A DNA stretch of 64,000 nucleotides from Albugo candida. Taxonomy: Eukaryota > Oomycota > Peronosporomycetes > Albuginales > Albuginaceae. Below, one piece after another: positions 12,601 to 24,817 of the stretch (position 1 is its first letter; each line of letters begins with the position of its first letter). Position numbers and translations under genes: made by a program. Location: the NCBI GenBank assembly GCA_905220665.1, contig CAJNAR010000159.1:481252-545251 (forward strand), written 5' to 3'. The notes below the pieces were generated by a model. The model was not told the DNA's origin. It did not search any database and worked only from the letters and a program-made list of their open reading frames with translations.

Positions 12601-15600
12601 GAGTTTTCATCGACCATTTTGGCGTGAAAGCTCCAGGGTTGAGCCAATCGATACTTATAAGTGACTCCGTTCTTTTTGAATTGGTATTCTGAATAGCTGC
12701 TTGCATTTCCGATAAGCAGGTCGATTCGATTTCGTCAGTGTACACCGTGACGTACTGATCACGAAGGAAGGCAAAGAACAGCGAGGAGAAATACCTTGTT
12801 TTTGTTTCAACGATATCGGAAAGGGGATGGAGAGCATCAAAGAGGATCGAATGATGCTTCGAGAGATCCGTTATCTGGTCCGGTACTGGTATTTGCATCT
12901 CTAGTTCAATCAATGTATAAAATTCCTTCATCGATACATCTTTTATCGTGCGTGAGTCGATGATCTTTGCTTCATTGCCAGAATGCTGTTGCAATGAAAC
13001 TCTGCATAATTCTGTAGCCAAAAGTGGCCATAGCTCGTTTGCGTGTGTACGGACGCAAACTCCTATGACTTGTGCTATATGTGTCCAAATCGAGGCAAAC
13101 TTAACATGATACAGTCCAAACATGTGCAAGAGTGCGATGTGTTTATGAAGAATTGGCGTCTCTTTCTTGCCGCACAAAACCTTTAAGCGATTGAGCAACC
13201 GTACAATCTCCCGCTCGTTCTCAATACTGACACTACCACAAATCTCTTCGAGAGAATGACAAAGTTCCACCAGATTACACGCTCCAATAAGACCACAAGC
13301 TGATGTTGACGCAGAATCTTGCTCAAGTATGTCGAGAAAATCCAGTGGCTCGAATGCATTCAGCAGTTCTAGTGTCACAAAGCGTATCACGTGAATCGGT
13401 GATCGAAGGTTGTTCGAAACGAATGGAAAAAACTGTTCGAGCTGATTCATTGGCAGGACAGCTCGCTGATTCTTGGAAGAATCCTTCAGCAATTGCGCAA
13501 CAAATGATATGACAGAGTAAGATTCCGCCACGTTTGATTGTAATCTTGGCATAATGGCTTGGACAGCAGACACTGCATCCGTACAAGAAACTTCAAGACG
13601 CCACAATTCGGTCAAAATCGCGTTTTTTAAAGGATTTGACCGACCAGCATTATCTGCTATCTTTGCGAACGCCATGACATTTTTTGAATTGAGAAAACAT
13701 TCTAAATCATCGCGTTCGATAGAGAACAGTGACATGACTTTGAGCGTTCTCCACGGTAGCAACCATTGTGTCATACTCGACATATCAAGCCCATTTATCG
13801 TGGTATCGACAGGAAGTCGCGCAAGAAGCTGCTCTGCCCGTTGAACTAACAAACCTCTGATATCTGTACTTACACTTTGCATCGGTGCCTTCAAGTATAA
13901 ACGGTCATTGATGTACTCGACGCAATCCCATCCTTTACATGAAAACGTTTCTTTGTGCGCCAGAAGAAAATCATAAAGTCGGCAAAGCAGAAATGCCACA
14001 GGCGTTGAATCGCAAACACTCTCCTGGTTGAATGCCTCACAAGCCATTTCCAATGCAGAGGGAAGAAAGATACTCCAAAAGGGAACCTGACTCGCGCTCA
14101 TATCTCCATGTTGACTAACTTTACTGAGTACATAGTCTGTGAGCTGTGCCTTCCAAAAGCCCGCAACATTTCTATCTGTGTCCTTAGCAAGCGAGAAAGT
14201 TGCTACGATCTGGGATCTAGTGCTCGAAACTGACTCATCATCGGTATGAAATCGCCACCATACGGCATCACAAAGTGTGAGCATTGATACTTTTGCTACT
14301 TTGTTTCCGACTCGTAAAAGTTGTAAATTATCCAAAAACATGAAGTTTGAGAGAAAATCTCGCACTTTGTGGCTGTGCCTTTCGGAAATATGACGCCCGG
14401 ATCGATATTTAATCCACGATCGATAGAAATCCAGCAATTGACTAATGTATATCCAGAAATCATCGATGGATTCATCTTCCATTTTGTTATGCATTGCTTG
14501 CCTCTCCTTGAGTAAAACTTTCTCATAAACTTCGCAGACGTAGCTTGCATTGAATTCATTGGTATGTTCTTTCATTGCATCATTGATGCGCTGGATTATG
14601 TCGAGTAGAAAAAGCTTCTTTTGAGTAGCTGTTCCACCCTTCGTATCTGATGAATCAGATCGTAATAACCGTAGTAATAAGTGAAAAATATCACTCATTC
14701 TTGAATGAAAGCCGCAATTGATACCACGTACAAGTTCAAAAACAAGTTTTGCTGTCCCGTCACGTAAATAGTCATTCTCTATCCCTGTACCACGTGTGAG
14801 GGCAACAAAGTAAGCCTGTAGATACTTCCGCACATGCTTTGCTGACTCCATGCGACGAAGCAAGGTTGCAAATGTCTGAGCAGCGAATTCGCGAACAAAT
14901 GTTCTGTGATGGCCTAAAAAAGAAAAATAGAACTGCTGGATAGAGCCCATGTCATCCAGTAACTGTGTACGAAACAGCGCAAAAAGCGTTGCTAGTGTCT
15001 TAAACACTTGAGTGGTGAGCTCTGGCTGGATAAAAGCATATTAGGAGCAGTTGATGATGCAATATCATAAGCACGTACGTTCTTGGTGTCTATGATGGCA
15101 AGAATAGCAGGTAAAAGCCCAGGAAAATGAGGATAACACTCGTTCTGAACTTCCCTCGCAAGTGCGACAATAAGCTTAAGTATTGCTATAACACACATCG
15201 TCCTTGTTGCTTGATCTTCCATCTCAATTGGTTTAGCTACATCAGAACTATGCATTTCACTTTCCACACTATTACTCGATACTTCTAGTGCACTGAGTAA
15301 ACACTGGACGACGAACGGAAGATGATGTAAAAGTTGCGCTGTTGTTTGCACGACTGAGTACATCTCATGCACAATCACTTGAAAGGAAGAAATCGGTACC
15401 AATTCTGCTTGTAGCAGTAGCTCTTCGTTGAATGACAGAGTTGCATAGTCTGATTGAGTCGTTGCGTCCGTGTTGAGAGTTAGCGCACTTTTTTTTGAGT
15501 GAATAAGGAGGTCAGATTTGAGCTCTTGGACACGCTCATTAATTTTCTTAAATCGATGACGACATTTCTTAAACGCTTTTGGCTTGATTGTTGATTTTAC

Positions 15601-15603
15601 CAT
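6608..15603 (-). CDS. UTP20: UTP20/DRIM, U3 snoRNP small-subunit processome HEAT-repeat protein
   Basis: Two exons: 15603-15079 (175 codons) and 15025-6608, separated by a 53-nt intron at 15026-15078 (GTACGT donor, a CTAAT branch-like motif, TTATCCAG acceptor, phase 0). The predicted protein is about 2,980 residues, slightly longer than human (~2,785) and yeast (~2,490) Utp20. Seen: a basic N-terminus (KPKAFKKCRHRFKKINERV), then almost continuous Leu-rich alpha-helical repeats with no break. The end is a Lys/Arg-rich tail (KRKQELVQYPERAARRKLHKNE, split here only in description) typical of Utp20 and probably nucleolar or RNA binding. Known: Utp20 is required for 18S rRNA maturation in the 90S pre-ribosome. 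The C-terminal basic tail and size identify it better than the repeats do. The intron explains the frame change near 15,000, so this is not a frameshift. Confidence 0.92.
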
Positions 15604-15714
15604 TGCGATTCGGATTGTATGGTGCGATTTGGCTGGTACTGTGCGACCGAACGTAAAACGAACCTACGTGTCAAACGTACATTAAGTACCTGAGCCACGA
15701 CCTTTCATGCTACC
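15604..15714. promoter_or_regulatory. 111-bp bidirectional promoter between UTP20 and the CFAP44-like gene
   Basis: The two start codons are divergent and only 111 bp apart, so both core promoters and both 5' UTRs lie here. I see no TATA box. TTCATGCTACC just before 15715 is pyrimidine-rich and could be the initiator of the flagellar gene, but this is inference. Confidence 0.55.
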
Positions 15715-18700
15715 ATGTCGATTGGCCTTGAGATAGCGCATGTGTTTGGATACGGGGGTGTGGGATTGCATATGGTTGATGAAGATAGAATTATGCATTC
15801 CTGTGGTAATAATATCAAAATTCAGTCACTCAAAAATCATTCTCAGCAAATTCTGTCTCGTTCCAATTCACGTCCAGTTGTGACGATAGAGTACAGTCAT
15901 AGGACCTCTTTGATCGCGCTCACTCAGCGTGAAAGTCATTTATATGTATACCTTTATAGTACGAAGGAAAAAGGTTTAGTAAAAAAACTGCAATGGCCAA
16001 AAAGTATCACCATTTGCGATGATGCAAGGCACTTGGCTGAAATCTCTCACGTGTGCTTTTCAAGTTGTGGAAGAAGACTTGCCGCTTTCAAAAAAGAACT
16101 CCAGAGCGATAGCTTGGTTGAGCTGTGTATTTGGGATATAATGGAACAGTTTATAATAGTGCAATTGGATATAGATATGATTCAAACACTTGCTATATTC
16201 TCATTTGATCCCCATAATGTGAGTCACTTACTAACCGGAACGGAAAAAGGACTAGAAATATGGTACTTTTACCGAACAGATGCTTCGTGCACACACATAC
16301 GTAAAACAATGAATCTTTCACATGCAAGAGAACGTAATAATGATTCTCCTGATAAAATTGGACTGCATGAACGCAGAAATCAAGCGATCAGTCATTGTTG
16401 GCTCTCTGACAAAGATGTTCTGGTCGGAAATAAAGCCGGGGAACTGGTACACATCGAACTATCAAGATCAGAGACCCAACCAGTTTTGATTCCTGTAGCC
16501 ACTCGGGCAGAAAACCCCAACATTATCTCAATTGTGCATGTCAATACGTATATTCTGCTCACCTACACCGATGGAGTTCTTTACTGGGTACGGATGAATG
16601 ACTACCAAATTCTACATACAGCAAACATGTTCAATGAGAATGATTCTTTTGCGTCAGAACAGCCTACAAGAAGTGTAGTTTCGGTTGCACCGTCTCCAGA
16701 GAAGACTATTATTACTATCGGTACTAACGGAGGTCACATATTTACAGTTAGAACCGATATACCGAAAAAAGAAATTGAAGACGATGAAGTGGTGGCGGGA
16801 TTCACTGAAAATGAGGATCTCAATGCACGTGAAACTGACGCTGTATCGAGTAAATTGATTTTATCTCGTGGGTTGTTTCATACCGGGGCGATTTGTGCTG
16901 CTGCTGTCCTCACTCCTTGTCGAAGTAATTACGAGGATGATATTATATGTGTGACTGGAGGAGAACGCGGAATCCTTTTCTTGTGGGATATTTGTATGGG
17001 TAGGATTCTGCATGGAATTAGTTTGGCATCTCTTGTTTGTCCATACTCAATTCCAGCAGACGCGTCCGATGACAGCGCGGCGTATGCGAGCACATACCTG
17101 AAATCTTGCCAGGCTGTCATCACGGCTCTAGACGCTCGCGTCACAGATCCCATAATACTTGTTGGTGACAGTATGGGTATCGTCCGAGTCGTATATGCCA
17201 GCACTAGAGTTGAAGAAACCGAAAACGGATCAAAGTCGATAGAATTGGAACTGCTACACTCAGTACATTTGTTTCATTCTCTGATCGATCTGATTCAAAT
17301 TCATCATACCGAACCTTTCTCGCTTATAACATCGACTTGTAGTGACATAGTCTATATTTTGTCCCTCGACGATAACAGTGTGTTCGAGATCGTGGCTTTT
17401 TGGAAGGTACCTCTCGGATCTTCGAGTCATAACGATAATGATACATGCACAGATGTACATTGGATTCCAACTGATCATCACAATGAATCATCTCTTGCGT
17501 TTATATGCCTGACTATGCAAGGAAGAATACACGAAGTGCATTACGTCCCACAAGAGTCAAATGGTATAAATGCATCGACTTCTCGAACAGTAGAATTCTC
17601 CGATTTGCTCATGCAGCGATGTCCTGCTCAGTTGAAAGAAGAGATGGTCGCTACTAGCCACTCAGCTTCTCAAATTGATGCCACATCAACCAAGAAGAAT
17701 TGTATTATCTTGCAGCCGATCAAAATTGCTCCCTTAGGATTTATGCTCTCGATAACACCATACCGGAACGATTTGATGCTATGGCAATATAAAAGTAAAG
17801 GTCGAGATGCGAATAGAAACGATATCTCCCAGGACGTTCTCCCTGAAATAATTGAAGTCAAACACAAGATCATTGTGAAGGATGCACATGACAATGGGGT
17901 AACAGCAATTGCATCGTTTCAATCGGCATGTTTCGGAAAAAAACAAGAGATTGTTGCAACTGGCAGCGTGAATGGTATAATTAATCTTTGGACGATATCC
18001 GACTTACCTATGGACAAAGCGGATAGTGCCTTTCATGCTTCTAAACTCGATGACTTTAGGTTAGTGAAACGAAAAACGATTTCTGCTCACGCTGGTGCAG
18101 TGACGACTTTGAAATTCGTCTGCTTAAACAATGGATTACGGCTCATTTCAACTGGCAGTGACGGCGCGGTTTTAATCATACATGCACACATTTCAAATTT
18201 TGATGAAAAAAATTTTGGACGACTCCAGCCTAGCACTACTCGACAGAACCTTGCACGAGATGCTGCTAGCATAAGATCGAGAAAAATCAATAACGATGAA
18301 GGCAACGAAATTCAGGAAAGAGTACCCGTCAAATTTTTCAGCATGGGAAATGAATGTTTCACCAGTCGGTTACACGAAGAACTTGAATGTATCAGGCGAA
18401 GTCGAATCGATTCAGCAAAAGTAGATACACGACTTAGGTTAAGCGTTTTGAAGACAAGATTGGAACAACTGGTGAATGAAAATCGATCATATCCTGAGCA
18501 GGAGCAACTTGATATTGAAAGCCTTGTCATCAATCTTGAACGAAAAGCTTTAATCTCAGCTCAGAATAGAGATAAATCTCAGCAAATGTTCGAAACCATA
18601 TCGAATAAGATAACTCGCAACAAAATTATCCTGGAGAGAATGAAGAGGGAGTTTTGGGACCCAAACATCGTTCAAGGGAGCTTAATACACTCTCTCTTAG

Positions 18701-21597
18701 GTCGAAGCACTATATCAAGATTACAGACAGAAGGGAATATCGTTCTTCCGAAATTGAGCGAGCCCAGTGAGGTTCAGAATATCCCGGTCCGCAAATTGCC
18801 CAAAAAAGACGAAGAACTAGCTAGGAAAATATATCTTCTTCGTCTCATTGAGCTTGAGAACAGTAAATATGAAGACGAACTAAATCGATCCAAGAAAACA
18901 CCTGCGGAAGATCAAATTTCTGCAAGTTGGTTCAATGGAAAGAGAAAAAATGATCCTTTGGTGGAATTCCCTGTTCGTTTCAACAGCATTGTACTGACAA
19001 CGACACAATGGTTAATAAACGGAGGTATTCATCATCCGTTGACAAGCAGATGGGTAAGGGCCAATACTGCTGCCGAAACCAGTTTGGAAACTGCTGTAAA
19101 AGATAAAGAAACCAAGGTCACAGCTCTGACATCTGGAAACTTGACCATGACTGAAGTTGACCCTCTATTTCTGGCTGGTTGTAATGGGTCTACGTATCGA
19201 CAAGATGTTGCTGCATATGAACTTGGGCAAGGAAGGAGAGTATTAAACGTCACTTCGAGCTTTCTTCTTCTATATCATCCAATTACGATGCGAACCACCC
19301 GGCAAAATCGTCTTCAAGTCTACCTACTCCAGCAATACGAACGCTTTCTTTGTAGTGCATACAATGATACATTTGAAATACTTCGAAAAGAAAGCGCTTC
19401 TAAAATGGGATTGATCCAGCAGAAGATAGAACAACTACACGACATTGCGCAGGAACTCGGAACAACAAGCCATGAATTTGCACTGAGTCCCCACTCAAAA
19501 GATGAGATCTTGGCTTCAATATTCCACAGGGGACCTGATTTTCATAAACGATCGCAGGCCCTCACTAGCACAGACTTCAATAACACCGGTAGAACAGAAA
19601 ATCAAATTTCAAATCGGGCTTTGATTGAGATGATGGATGGGACTCTAGAAGGGAAGAAAGAAACTGTACTATCACAGAAAAGCATCGAGAAGGAGGCTTG
19701 GATGGTAGAAACACCTCTAGATGAAATGACACCCGATCAACGTAAGCAAGTGATCGCGGTGGAAGCTTTGCAACAGAAGCTTGTAGAAGAAAAAGACAAA
19801 TACCGCAAACTTTTGGATTCGGAGGCTCGCAAAATTCGACTTGAGATTCTTGAAGTTTCAAAAGCTTTCGATGAAAGAATGAGAAGTATGCAAGATCTTC
19901 ACACCAGCATACAGAAGCTGGTTCTTATACAGCAGCTATACGCATTGGGACTCGTTTGTGGTATCATGACTCGTGAGGATCTGGTCAAGTCGATTTTAGA
20001 TTTAAACGAAATGATGGCGTGCACTCGTTTAAGTGCTGGAAAAGCGAAAGAACGTGTTGATAAATTTGCGCTGCACATTGATGAATGCCATGAGCACCTT
20101 GTACGTGTAACTGACCAAGATAAATCTCTGGAACGTTCGTTCAAAAAAGATCTTGAAAACCTCGTTGCAATATCAGAATCATCAGTGTCGTCGGCATCCT
20201 CTAGCAATGTACACTCCCTTCCGATCGATCATGATCTCTTTAAAGCGCTCATGAAATTATACAAAAAGAGGAAGATAGATAGTACGAGTGAAAGCCGACG
20301 AGAGGGAACTCAACCAGCTATTCTATTAGATGAAAAGAATAAAGTTAGACAGAAGGAGAAAACTCCGTTGAAACTTTCAAAACCTAGCATCTCAACAAAA
20401 ACTGCAAACTCTGTTATACAACGGCGTGATATTACATTTGACTCGGAAAGTGCAAGTATCGAGGCGTTGGATTCACAAGCATTTGAAGAACGATCGAAAA
20501 GCGGGCTGAATAAAGTCGATTCTGTGAGCGTTATCCCACTATGCTATGACATCGATTGTCCAACTGGGCTGAATGTAACTGATCGGGTGTGGAAAGCTCT
20601 AAATGAGCTGCGGACAAAAAAGATAATCAGCGAAAAGTATGTAAAACAGAGATCCGATCAGTATGCAACCGCCAAGTCGTTCGGAGAGGATCTTCAAAAT
20701 ATTTGGCAAAACGTCCTGATGGATTGTAATCTGCAAACAAAGTTGCTCGAAAAGCAACATGAATATTTAGTTCAGTTGAACAAGGAATCGCCTGTATTGC
20801 TAAATCTGAAACAAGGCCAAGATGAAACCGGCATTAGCAATTACATTTCGGGGCTCCCTTATGATGACGTATTGATGGAAACCAAAATACACAGTAAAGA
20901 ATCACAAAGCGCCATTATGGTTGATCGGCAGAGCGTCGTAGCGTTCAATGAGGCAATTCGATTACGTGGAATCGATCAGGTCCAGATTTTGTCCAAGATA
21001 AAAAATTTTCGCAAGTCAATTAATCAAATGGAATGGGAGCATGAATTACTAAAATTTCAAAAACACGATATTGAAGAAAAATACATCGACTTTCAATTGA
21101 TTCGAGTCACGAAAGAATTGCACGAAGTAATACAGAATGGCTCCACGACCACAAAACAAAAGCGTGAAGTTCAGCAATTGGAAGCAAAGTTGAGTCATAT
21201 TGAGAAACATAAACAGCATGCTCAAACGAAGCAAAATAACCAGGATCAAAAGATTCTGTCTCAACTAAAAGATTTAGAAAATGAAAATGCCAAATTTGCT
21301 GCTCAAATCGATCAGGCTGAAGTACAAGTACAGATCCGCCGCAATATTTTGCAAAGCCGGCAACATGTACTCCAGAGTCCTGCAGAAAGCCGACCTTCAG
21401 GGAATGAAAACTGTCCAATACTGAATCCGTCTATGCGAATGAAAGCTATCCAAGTGCGTCGAAAGCTAATCGAGTTGACAAAGTCGCAAACTATGGATAT
21501 CGACTGCTTACGACAGGAGCTCAATAAAATGCGACAAAAGACTTTCCCTTCATTTGTAGAACACAAAAAGACCGAATTTCTCCCAGATCACAATTAG
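15715..21597 (+). CDS. CFAP44: Cilia/flagella-associated protein 43/44 family (CFAP44-like), WD repeats plus coiled coil
   Basis: One uninterrupted exon of 1,960 residues. The N-terminus (HVFGYGGVGLHMVDEDRIMH, then CGNNI) resembles the start of CFAP44. Residues 1 to about 860 hold degenerate WD40 blades (ELCIWDI, GLEIWYF, GILFLWDI, GIINLWTI, GSDGAVLII). From about 870 to the end the protein is charged and helical with long coiled coils. It closes with the block RRKLIELTKSQTMDIDCLRQEL followed by KTFPSF, a strongly conserved C-terminal pattern of CFAP43 and CFAP44. Known: these proteins form the tether/tether-head complex of the inner dynein arm I1/f on axonemal doublets and are needed for motility. 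Inferred: used in biflagellate zoospores. I lean to CFAP44 over CFAP43 from the N-terminal FGY and LH motifs, but a protein tree would have to decide. Confidence 0.8.
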   Translation: MSIGLEIAHVFGYGGVGLHMVDEDRIMHSCGNNIKIQSLKNHSQQILSRSNSRPVVTIEYSHRTSLIALTQRESHLYVYLYSTKEKGLVKKLQWPKSITICDDARHLAEISHVCFSSCGRRLAAFKKELQSDSLVELCIWDIMEQFIIVQLDIDMIQTLAIFSFDPHNVSHLLTGTEKGLEIWYFYRTDASCTHIRKTMNLSHARERNNDSPDKIGLHERRNQAISHCWLSDKDVLVGNKAGELVHIELSRSETQPVLIPVATRAENPNIISIVHVNTYILLTYTDGVLYWVRMNDYQILHTANMFNENDSFASEQPTRSVVSVAPSPEKTIITIGTNGGHIFTVRTDIPKKEIEDDEVVAGFTENEDLNARETDAVSSKLILSRGLFHTGAICAAAVLTPCRSNYEDDIICVTGGERGILFLWDICMGRILHGISLASLVCPYSIPADASDDSAAYASTYLKSCQAVITALDARVTDPIILVGDSMGIVRVVYASTRVEETENGSKSIELELLHSVHLFHSLIDLIQIHHTEPFSLITSTCSDIVYILSLDDNSVFEIVAFWKVPLGSSSHNDNDTCTDVHWIPTDHHNESSLAFICLTMQGRIHEVHYVPQESNGINASTSRTVEFSDLLMQRCPAQLKEEMVATSHSASQIDATSTKKNCIILQPIKIAPLGFMLSITPYRNDLMLWQYKSKGRDANRNDISQDVLPEIIEVKHKIIVKDAHDNGVTAIASFQSACFGKKQEIVATGSVNGIINLWTISDLPMDKADSAFHASKLDDFRLVKRKTISAHAGAVTTLKFVCLNNGLRLISTGSDGAVLIIHAHISNFDEKNFGRLQPSTTRQNLARDAASIRSRKINNDEGNEIQERVPVKFFSMGNECFTSRLHEELECIRRSRIDSAKVDTRLRLSVLKTRLEQLVNENRSYPEQEQLDIESLVINLERKALISAQNRDKSQQMFETISNKITRNKIILERMKREFWDPNIVQGSLIHSLLGRSTISRLQTEGNIVLPKLSEPSEVQNIPVRKLPKKDEELARKIYLLRLIELENSKYEDELNRSKKTPAEDQISASWFNGKRKNDPLVEFPVRFNSIVLTTTQWLINGGIHHPLTSRWVRANTAAETSLETAVKDKETKVTALTSGNLTMTEVDPLFLAGCNGSTYRQDVAAYELGQGRRVLNVTSSFLLLYHPITMRTTRQNRLQVYLLQQYERFLCSAYNDTFEILRKESASKMGLIQQKIEQLHDIAQELGTTSHEFALSPHSKDEILASIFHRGPDFHKRSQALTSTDFNNTGRTENQISNRALIEMMDGTLEGKKETVLSQKSIEKEAWMVETPLDEMTPDQRKQVIAVEALQQKLVEEKDKYRKLLDSEARKIRLEILEVSKAFDERMRSMQDLHTSIQKLVLIQQLYALGLVCGIMTREDLVKSILDLNEMMACTRLSAGKAKERVDKFALHIDECHEHLVRVTDQDKSLERSFKKDLENLVAISESSVSSASSSNVHSLPIDHDLFKALMKLYKKRKIDSTSESRREGTQPAILLDEKNKVRQKEKTPLKLSKPSISTKTANSVIQRRDITFDSESASIEALDSQAFEERSKSGLNKVDSVSVIPLCYDIDCPTGLNVTDRVWKALNELRTKKIISEKYVKQRSDQYATAKSFGEDLQNIWQNVLMDCNLQTKLLEKQHEYLVQLNKESPVLLNLKQGQDETGISNYISGLPYDDVLMETKIHSKESQSAIMVDRQSVVAFNEAIRLRGIDQVQILSKIKNFRKSINQMEWEHELLKFQKHDIEEKYIDFQLIRVTKELHEVIQNGSTTTKQKREVQQLEAKLSHIEKHKQHAQTKQNNQDQKILSQLKDLENENAKFAAQIDQAEVQVQIRRNILQSRQHVLQSPAESRPSGNENCPILNPSMRMKAIQVRRKLIELTKSQTMDIDCLRQELNKMRQKTFPSFVEHKKTEFLPDHN

Positions 21598-22555
21598 AGG
21601 ATTCTCTTCTCAGAAAACCTATTTAGAAGTCTTAGTAGATGACATAGGTCTAAACTCTCCCTCCTGCGTTTCGAGGATTATGGTCGTTATCGCAATTAGA
21701 AACATTCAGTCTCAATTTTTGTATAATCATCTCGATAGCGGAGTTAAGCTGTACGAAACCTTTGTCCCTCATACTGATTCCAAAACCTGCGCCTCTGACT
21801 TGTTGAACGACAAAGTAAAATCACCATAAAAGATTAAGCGATTGAGACGATGTGTTCATATTATGACCGCAATAAAGCAATATAGTAGAAGGTAAATAGA
21901 GCAATTCAGTGTCAATGTCAAGGATAAGACGTTCGCAAGCCTTCTCGAGTTTTTTTCGGTCATTCGTACTCTACGAATAATTTGGTTGACTCACATTACT
22001 GTGCATGTTTCATGTATGATAAATTTACTGATTGTAGTATATGCAAAATATTCTCAAAAGCGCGACAAAATTGCATGATTTTTTAACGGACCGATATTCA
22101 CTGCCTTTTATCCGTTCTTACACAATCAGCGAGATTGCGGGTCAGATTAAGGTGAAAAGCTTCTTTCAAGGGCAAGATTGCTCTGGAAAACAAAAGTTCT
22201 GGTTGGGAGGTCTTGTTCAGGGGAAGCCAGAAGTCGGGCGTAAGTTGTTCCTGATTTCTGACTTCATGCGATGGAGCAATGTAAAATGTCTTCGCTTCGA
22301 TTTCTTTCGTCTCGCGACCGCATGTTGCCTCATTCTAAGAGCTTTAACTTGGAGATATCCTGGAGAGATGTTCGAAAAATGCCCTTCATATTCATTTGTC
22401 AATTTCGTTCCATCAATCAAAGCGGCATACAAGAAAATCTATTTGTGTGAGGTGAGTAGTCTACAAGACAAACTAGACTGTCTTATTTGACAGGTAGTGC
22501 TATGATTTGTGAATTCTCCCGCCGTAACATTGAACAAAAGCAAGTTTTTTCGTTG
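21598..22555. other. Gene-poor spacer with one unassigned 149-codon open frame
   Basis: Downstream of the flagellar gene. An ATG-initiated frame runs from 22041 to 22490 (+). Its product is basic with scattered aromatic and cysteine residues and has no motif I know. The opposite strand is also open over part of it (22217-22432). Either could be chance. Nothing else is supported. Confidence 0.3.
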
Positions 22556-22705
22556 ATGGGCACAAGCTGCTTCCTCCTTCTGTTTTACCTCACCTCTACT
22601 TGCTCGTCCTCTTCACCCCAACATCTTGTGTGTACAAAGGACGAAAGAACCATGCCCGTGATTAATGTGGAAGCAGCGTGGATGTGTGAAATTACACCTA
22701 TCTAA
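22556..22705 (+). CDS. Tiny secreted-like ORF, 49 residues (possibly a remnant)
   Basis: The ATG at 22556 starts MGTSCFLLLFYLTSTCSSSS, a plausible signal-peptide core with a small-residue cleavage region. A short cysteine-containing tail follows (QHLVCTKDERTMP) and stops at 22705. About 240 bp downstream (22838-22925) there is a similar hydrophobic stretch followed by CASPNDSCVRTT, which looks like a decayed relative. Oomycetes carry many small secreted proteins, but there is no RXLR, CHxC or Crinkler motif here. It could be a fragment of a larger lost gene or chance. Confidence 0.25.
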   Translation: MGTSCFLLLFYLTSTCSSSSPQHLVCTKDERTMPVINVEAAWMCEITPI

Positions 22706-24817
22706 GACGCACATCACTCGCAGATACACCAGGAAGCCCACTCTCAATTCTACTATTTATTTCTGGACAGTGCAAACCTTAGTACATACATATGTAATGA
22801 AAGTGCTTGTCGCCTTGGAATATTCGCACAAGCTTTGTCTATATGGTCTTATCTCTTCTTGCTTGTGCTTCACCCAATGACTCGTGTGTACGAACTACGG
22901 TTGAACCTTTTTCGTTAGAAACGTAGTATGGCCGCGTGATCTTCCCCTCATTTGAGATACACTCAGCTAAAGAGAGTAGAAAGACCAACCCCTGTTCAGG
23001 CTTTATTTCATACAGTTAAATCTCAGTACATCAATAGGCAAGGATAAAAGTGCCTGATACCTTAAATCCTACAAACTGATTCGATATGGTGGTTTATCTC
23101 GGCACTATATATGACAAAGGTAGCTTACTATACCTGTTCGAATAGGGTTGATGATTCACTTCAATGAGATTTTGGTAAAGACAAGCGCGCTTCGATGCTG
23201 GCGATGCTGATAATCCTCCACTTCTTCCGAAAACGTCGTATGACATGTCAATGCTCTGATCAGTTTTATACTCACTTGACTGGTCACGCATTGGGTTTGA
23301 ATCTGGCAAGAGATCGTCAGACACCAAAATCTCAAGATTGTAACGTCACATCTTCTCGAGTGTATGATGGTAAAATTGGACGTTGTGTATTCATGTAGAC
23401 GCTCAGGAGATCTGATAAAGGAAGTGGAGTGGCAAGACCCTCGAGCTCACCGTGAAGAAGACAGCAAAAACTCGAAGCATACCTTTGTTGAAGTCACGAT
23501 AAAACTTCGCAAGTATTCGGCGCACAAGAAGTCTAGTGCGATAATAATCAACACCGTTATCTTCGTGTTATCAATTTGATTGCCTGATGACGCATATTCT
23601 CGGCGCGCGCTCCTATCAGAACGACAGCTTTGCATTACTGTAAAACTGACGGAGTCATTGTCACGTTACTTTTCCAGCATTGATCTTTTCTCAACAAAGC
23701 ACGAATGATAGAAATAGGTGTTTTTGGGGCTATCAGCTCCAAGACCTGAACAGCAAAAATTGACAACGAAGCGAACATCAGACGATATCGTGGACTAAAA
23801 TGAATGGAAGCTCAATGAATCGCCTACTATCACAGAAACAACGTATCAGATATGGGTAAATAGAATAGGTACGAAGCAAGTCCATGGGCTCCATCGACAG
23901 GATAGACGTCAATCGGAAGATTCTTCGATTGTGTCCAACGCTGCTGCTTATGTCACGTCGACGCTATTTCATTGATTACATTGGAACATGCAAATCGATT
24001 GACTTGCCTGTAAGAGCCGGGTCTTTACTAGTCATAAGATGGAGTTTATTTCTGCAGTAGAAAAGTTTTTGTAAGAATCCGATAAGAATTTTACGAAGTG
24101 ATGGAGTGCTATTTAGGTTGGAAGTATTACTTGGACATCAGCACCCGTCTAATCATTGTTTTTTTCTAGAATTATCGAAACTATCCAGCTTCTGATTCAT
24201 CTTTACGGCGTAACCGAGGGCTCGTATTATAAATATACGTCATGTGATGATACGTGAGCACGTCATTATGAATCGATCATCCCATCGAGGTGTAATGCTG
24301 ATGGTGCACTTCCAAACAGCACAGGAAGACCTGTTGAAAGGGTCTTCCAGTAAATAATCATTTTCTTCACGCATTACGCATAGTGCATGGGTATTGGCGA
24401 TGCAAAAATGTTTCGGTAATGTCTTGGAGTCATTTTGTCGATAGCAGTTTGACGCACTCTGCATACATGCTGTATAATTATAACTGGACATATAACTCAA
24501 CACTGCTTAAATACTCCGTAGATCGCGTATTTTGGGTTTCAAATATGATTAGGACCTTATTTTCCAAGTAAGAACCCTCCGCACTGCCCTAGCGTCACCT
24601 TGACGGCCAAGACACCGGTCACATCGTCAATTCAAGCACCGTGATTGGATTCAGGTTTAGCTTAGTGGATCCGAGCATGTTTGCGAAGTGTCTTTGCGAT
24701 GAAAAAGGTTTACGAGTGCAGGCTCCGGCTTTCCGTATACAAGATCAGCGCGATATTAATGTGTAAGAACTTCTATATTCACTTTCTCTTCGCCGTGTAC
24801 GCTTTGATTACCTCGCA
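22706..24817. other. Gene-poor region
   Basis: Only short open frames in conflicting directions. The one with some hydrophobic character starts at 24699 (MKKVYECRLRLSVYK, later FYIHFLFAVYALIT), but it is 67 codons long and unsupported. I see no transposon termini or structured repeats. Confidence 0.4.

Noticed and set aside
6713..13844. Many plus-strand open frames inside UTP20
   Set aside because: They are antisense shadows of a long conserved coding exon.
14992..15100. Apparent frameshift splitting UTP20
   Set aside because: A GTACGT...TATCCAG intron of 53 nt joins both parts in phase and removes the stop, so this is normal splicing.
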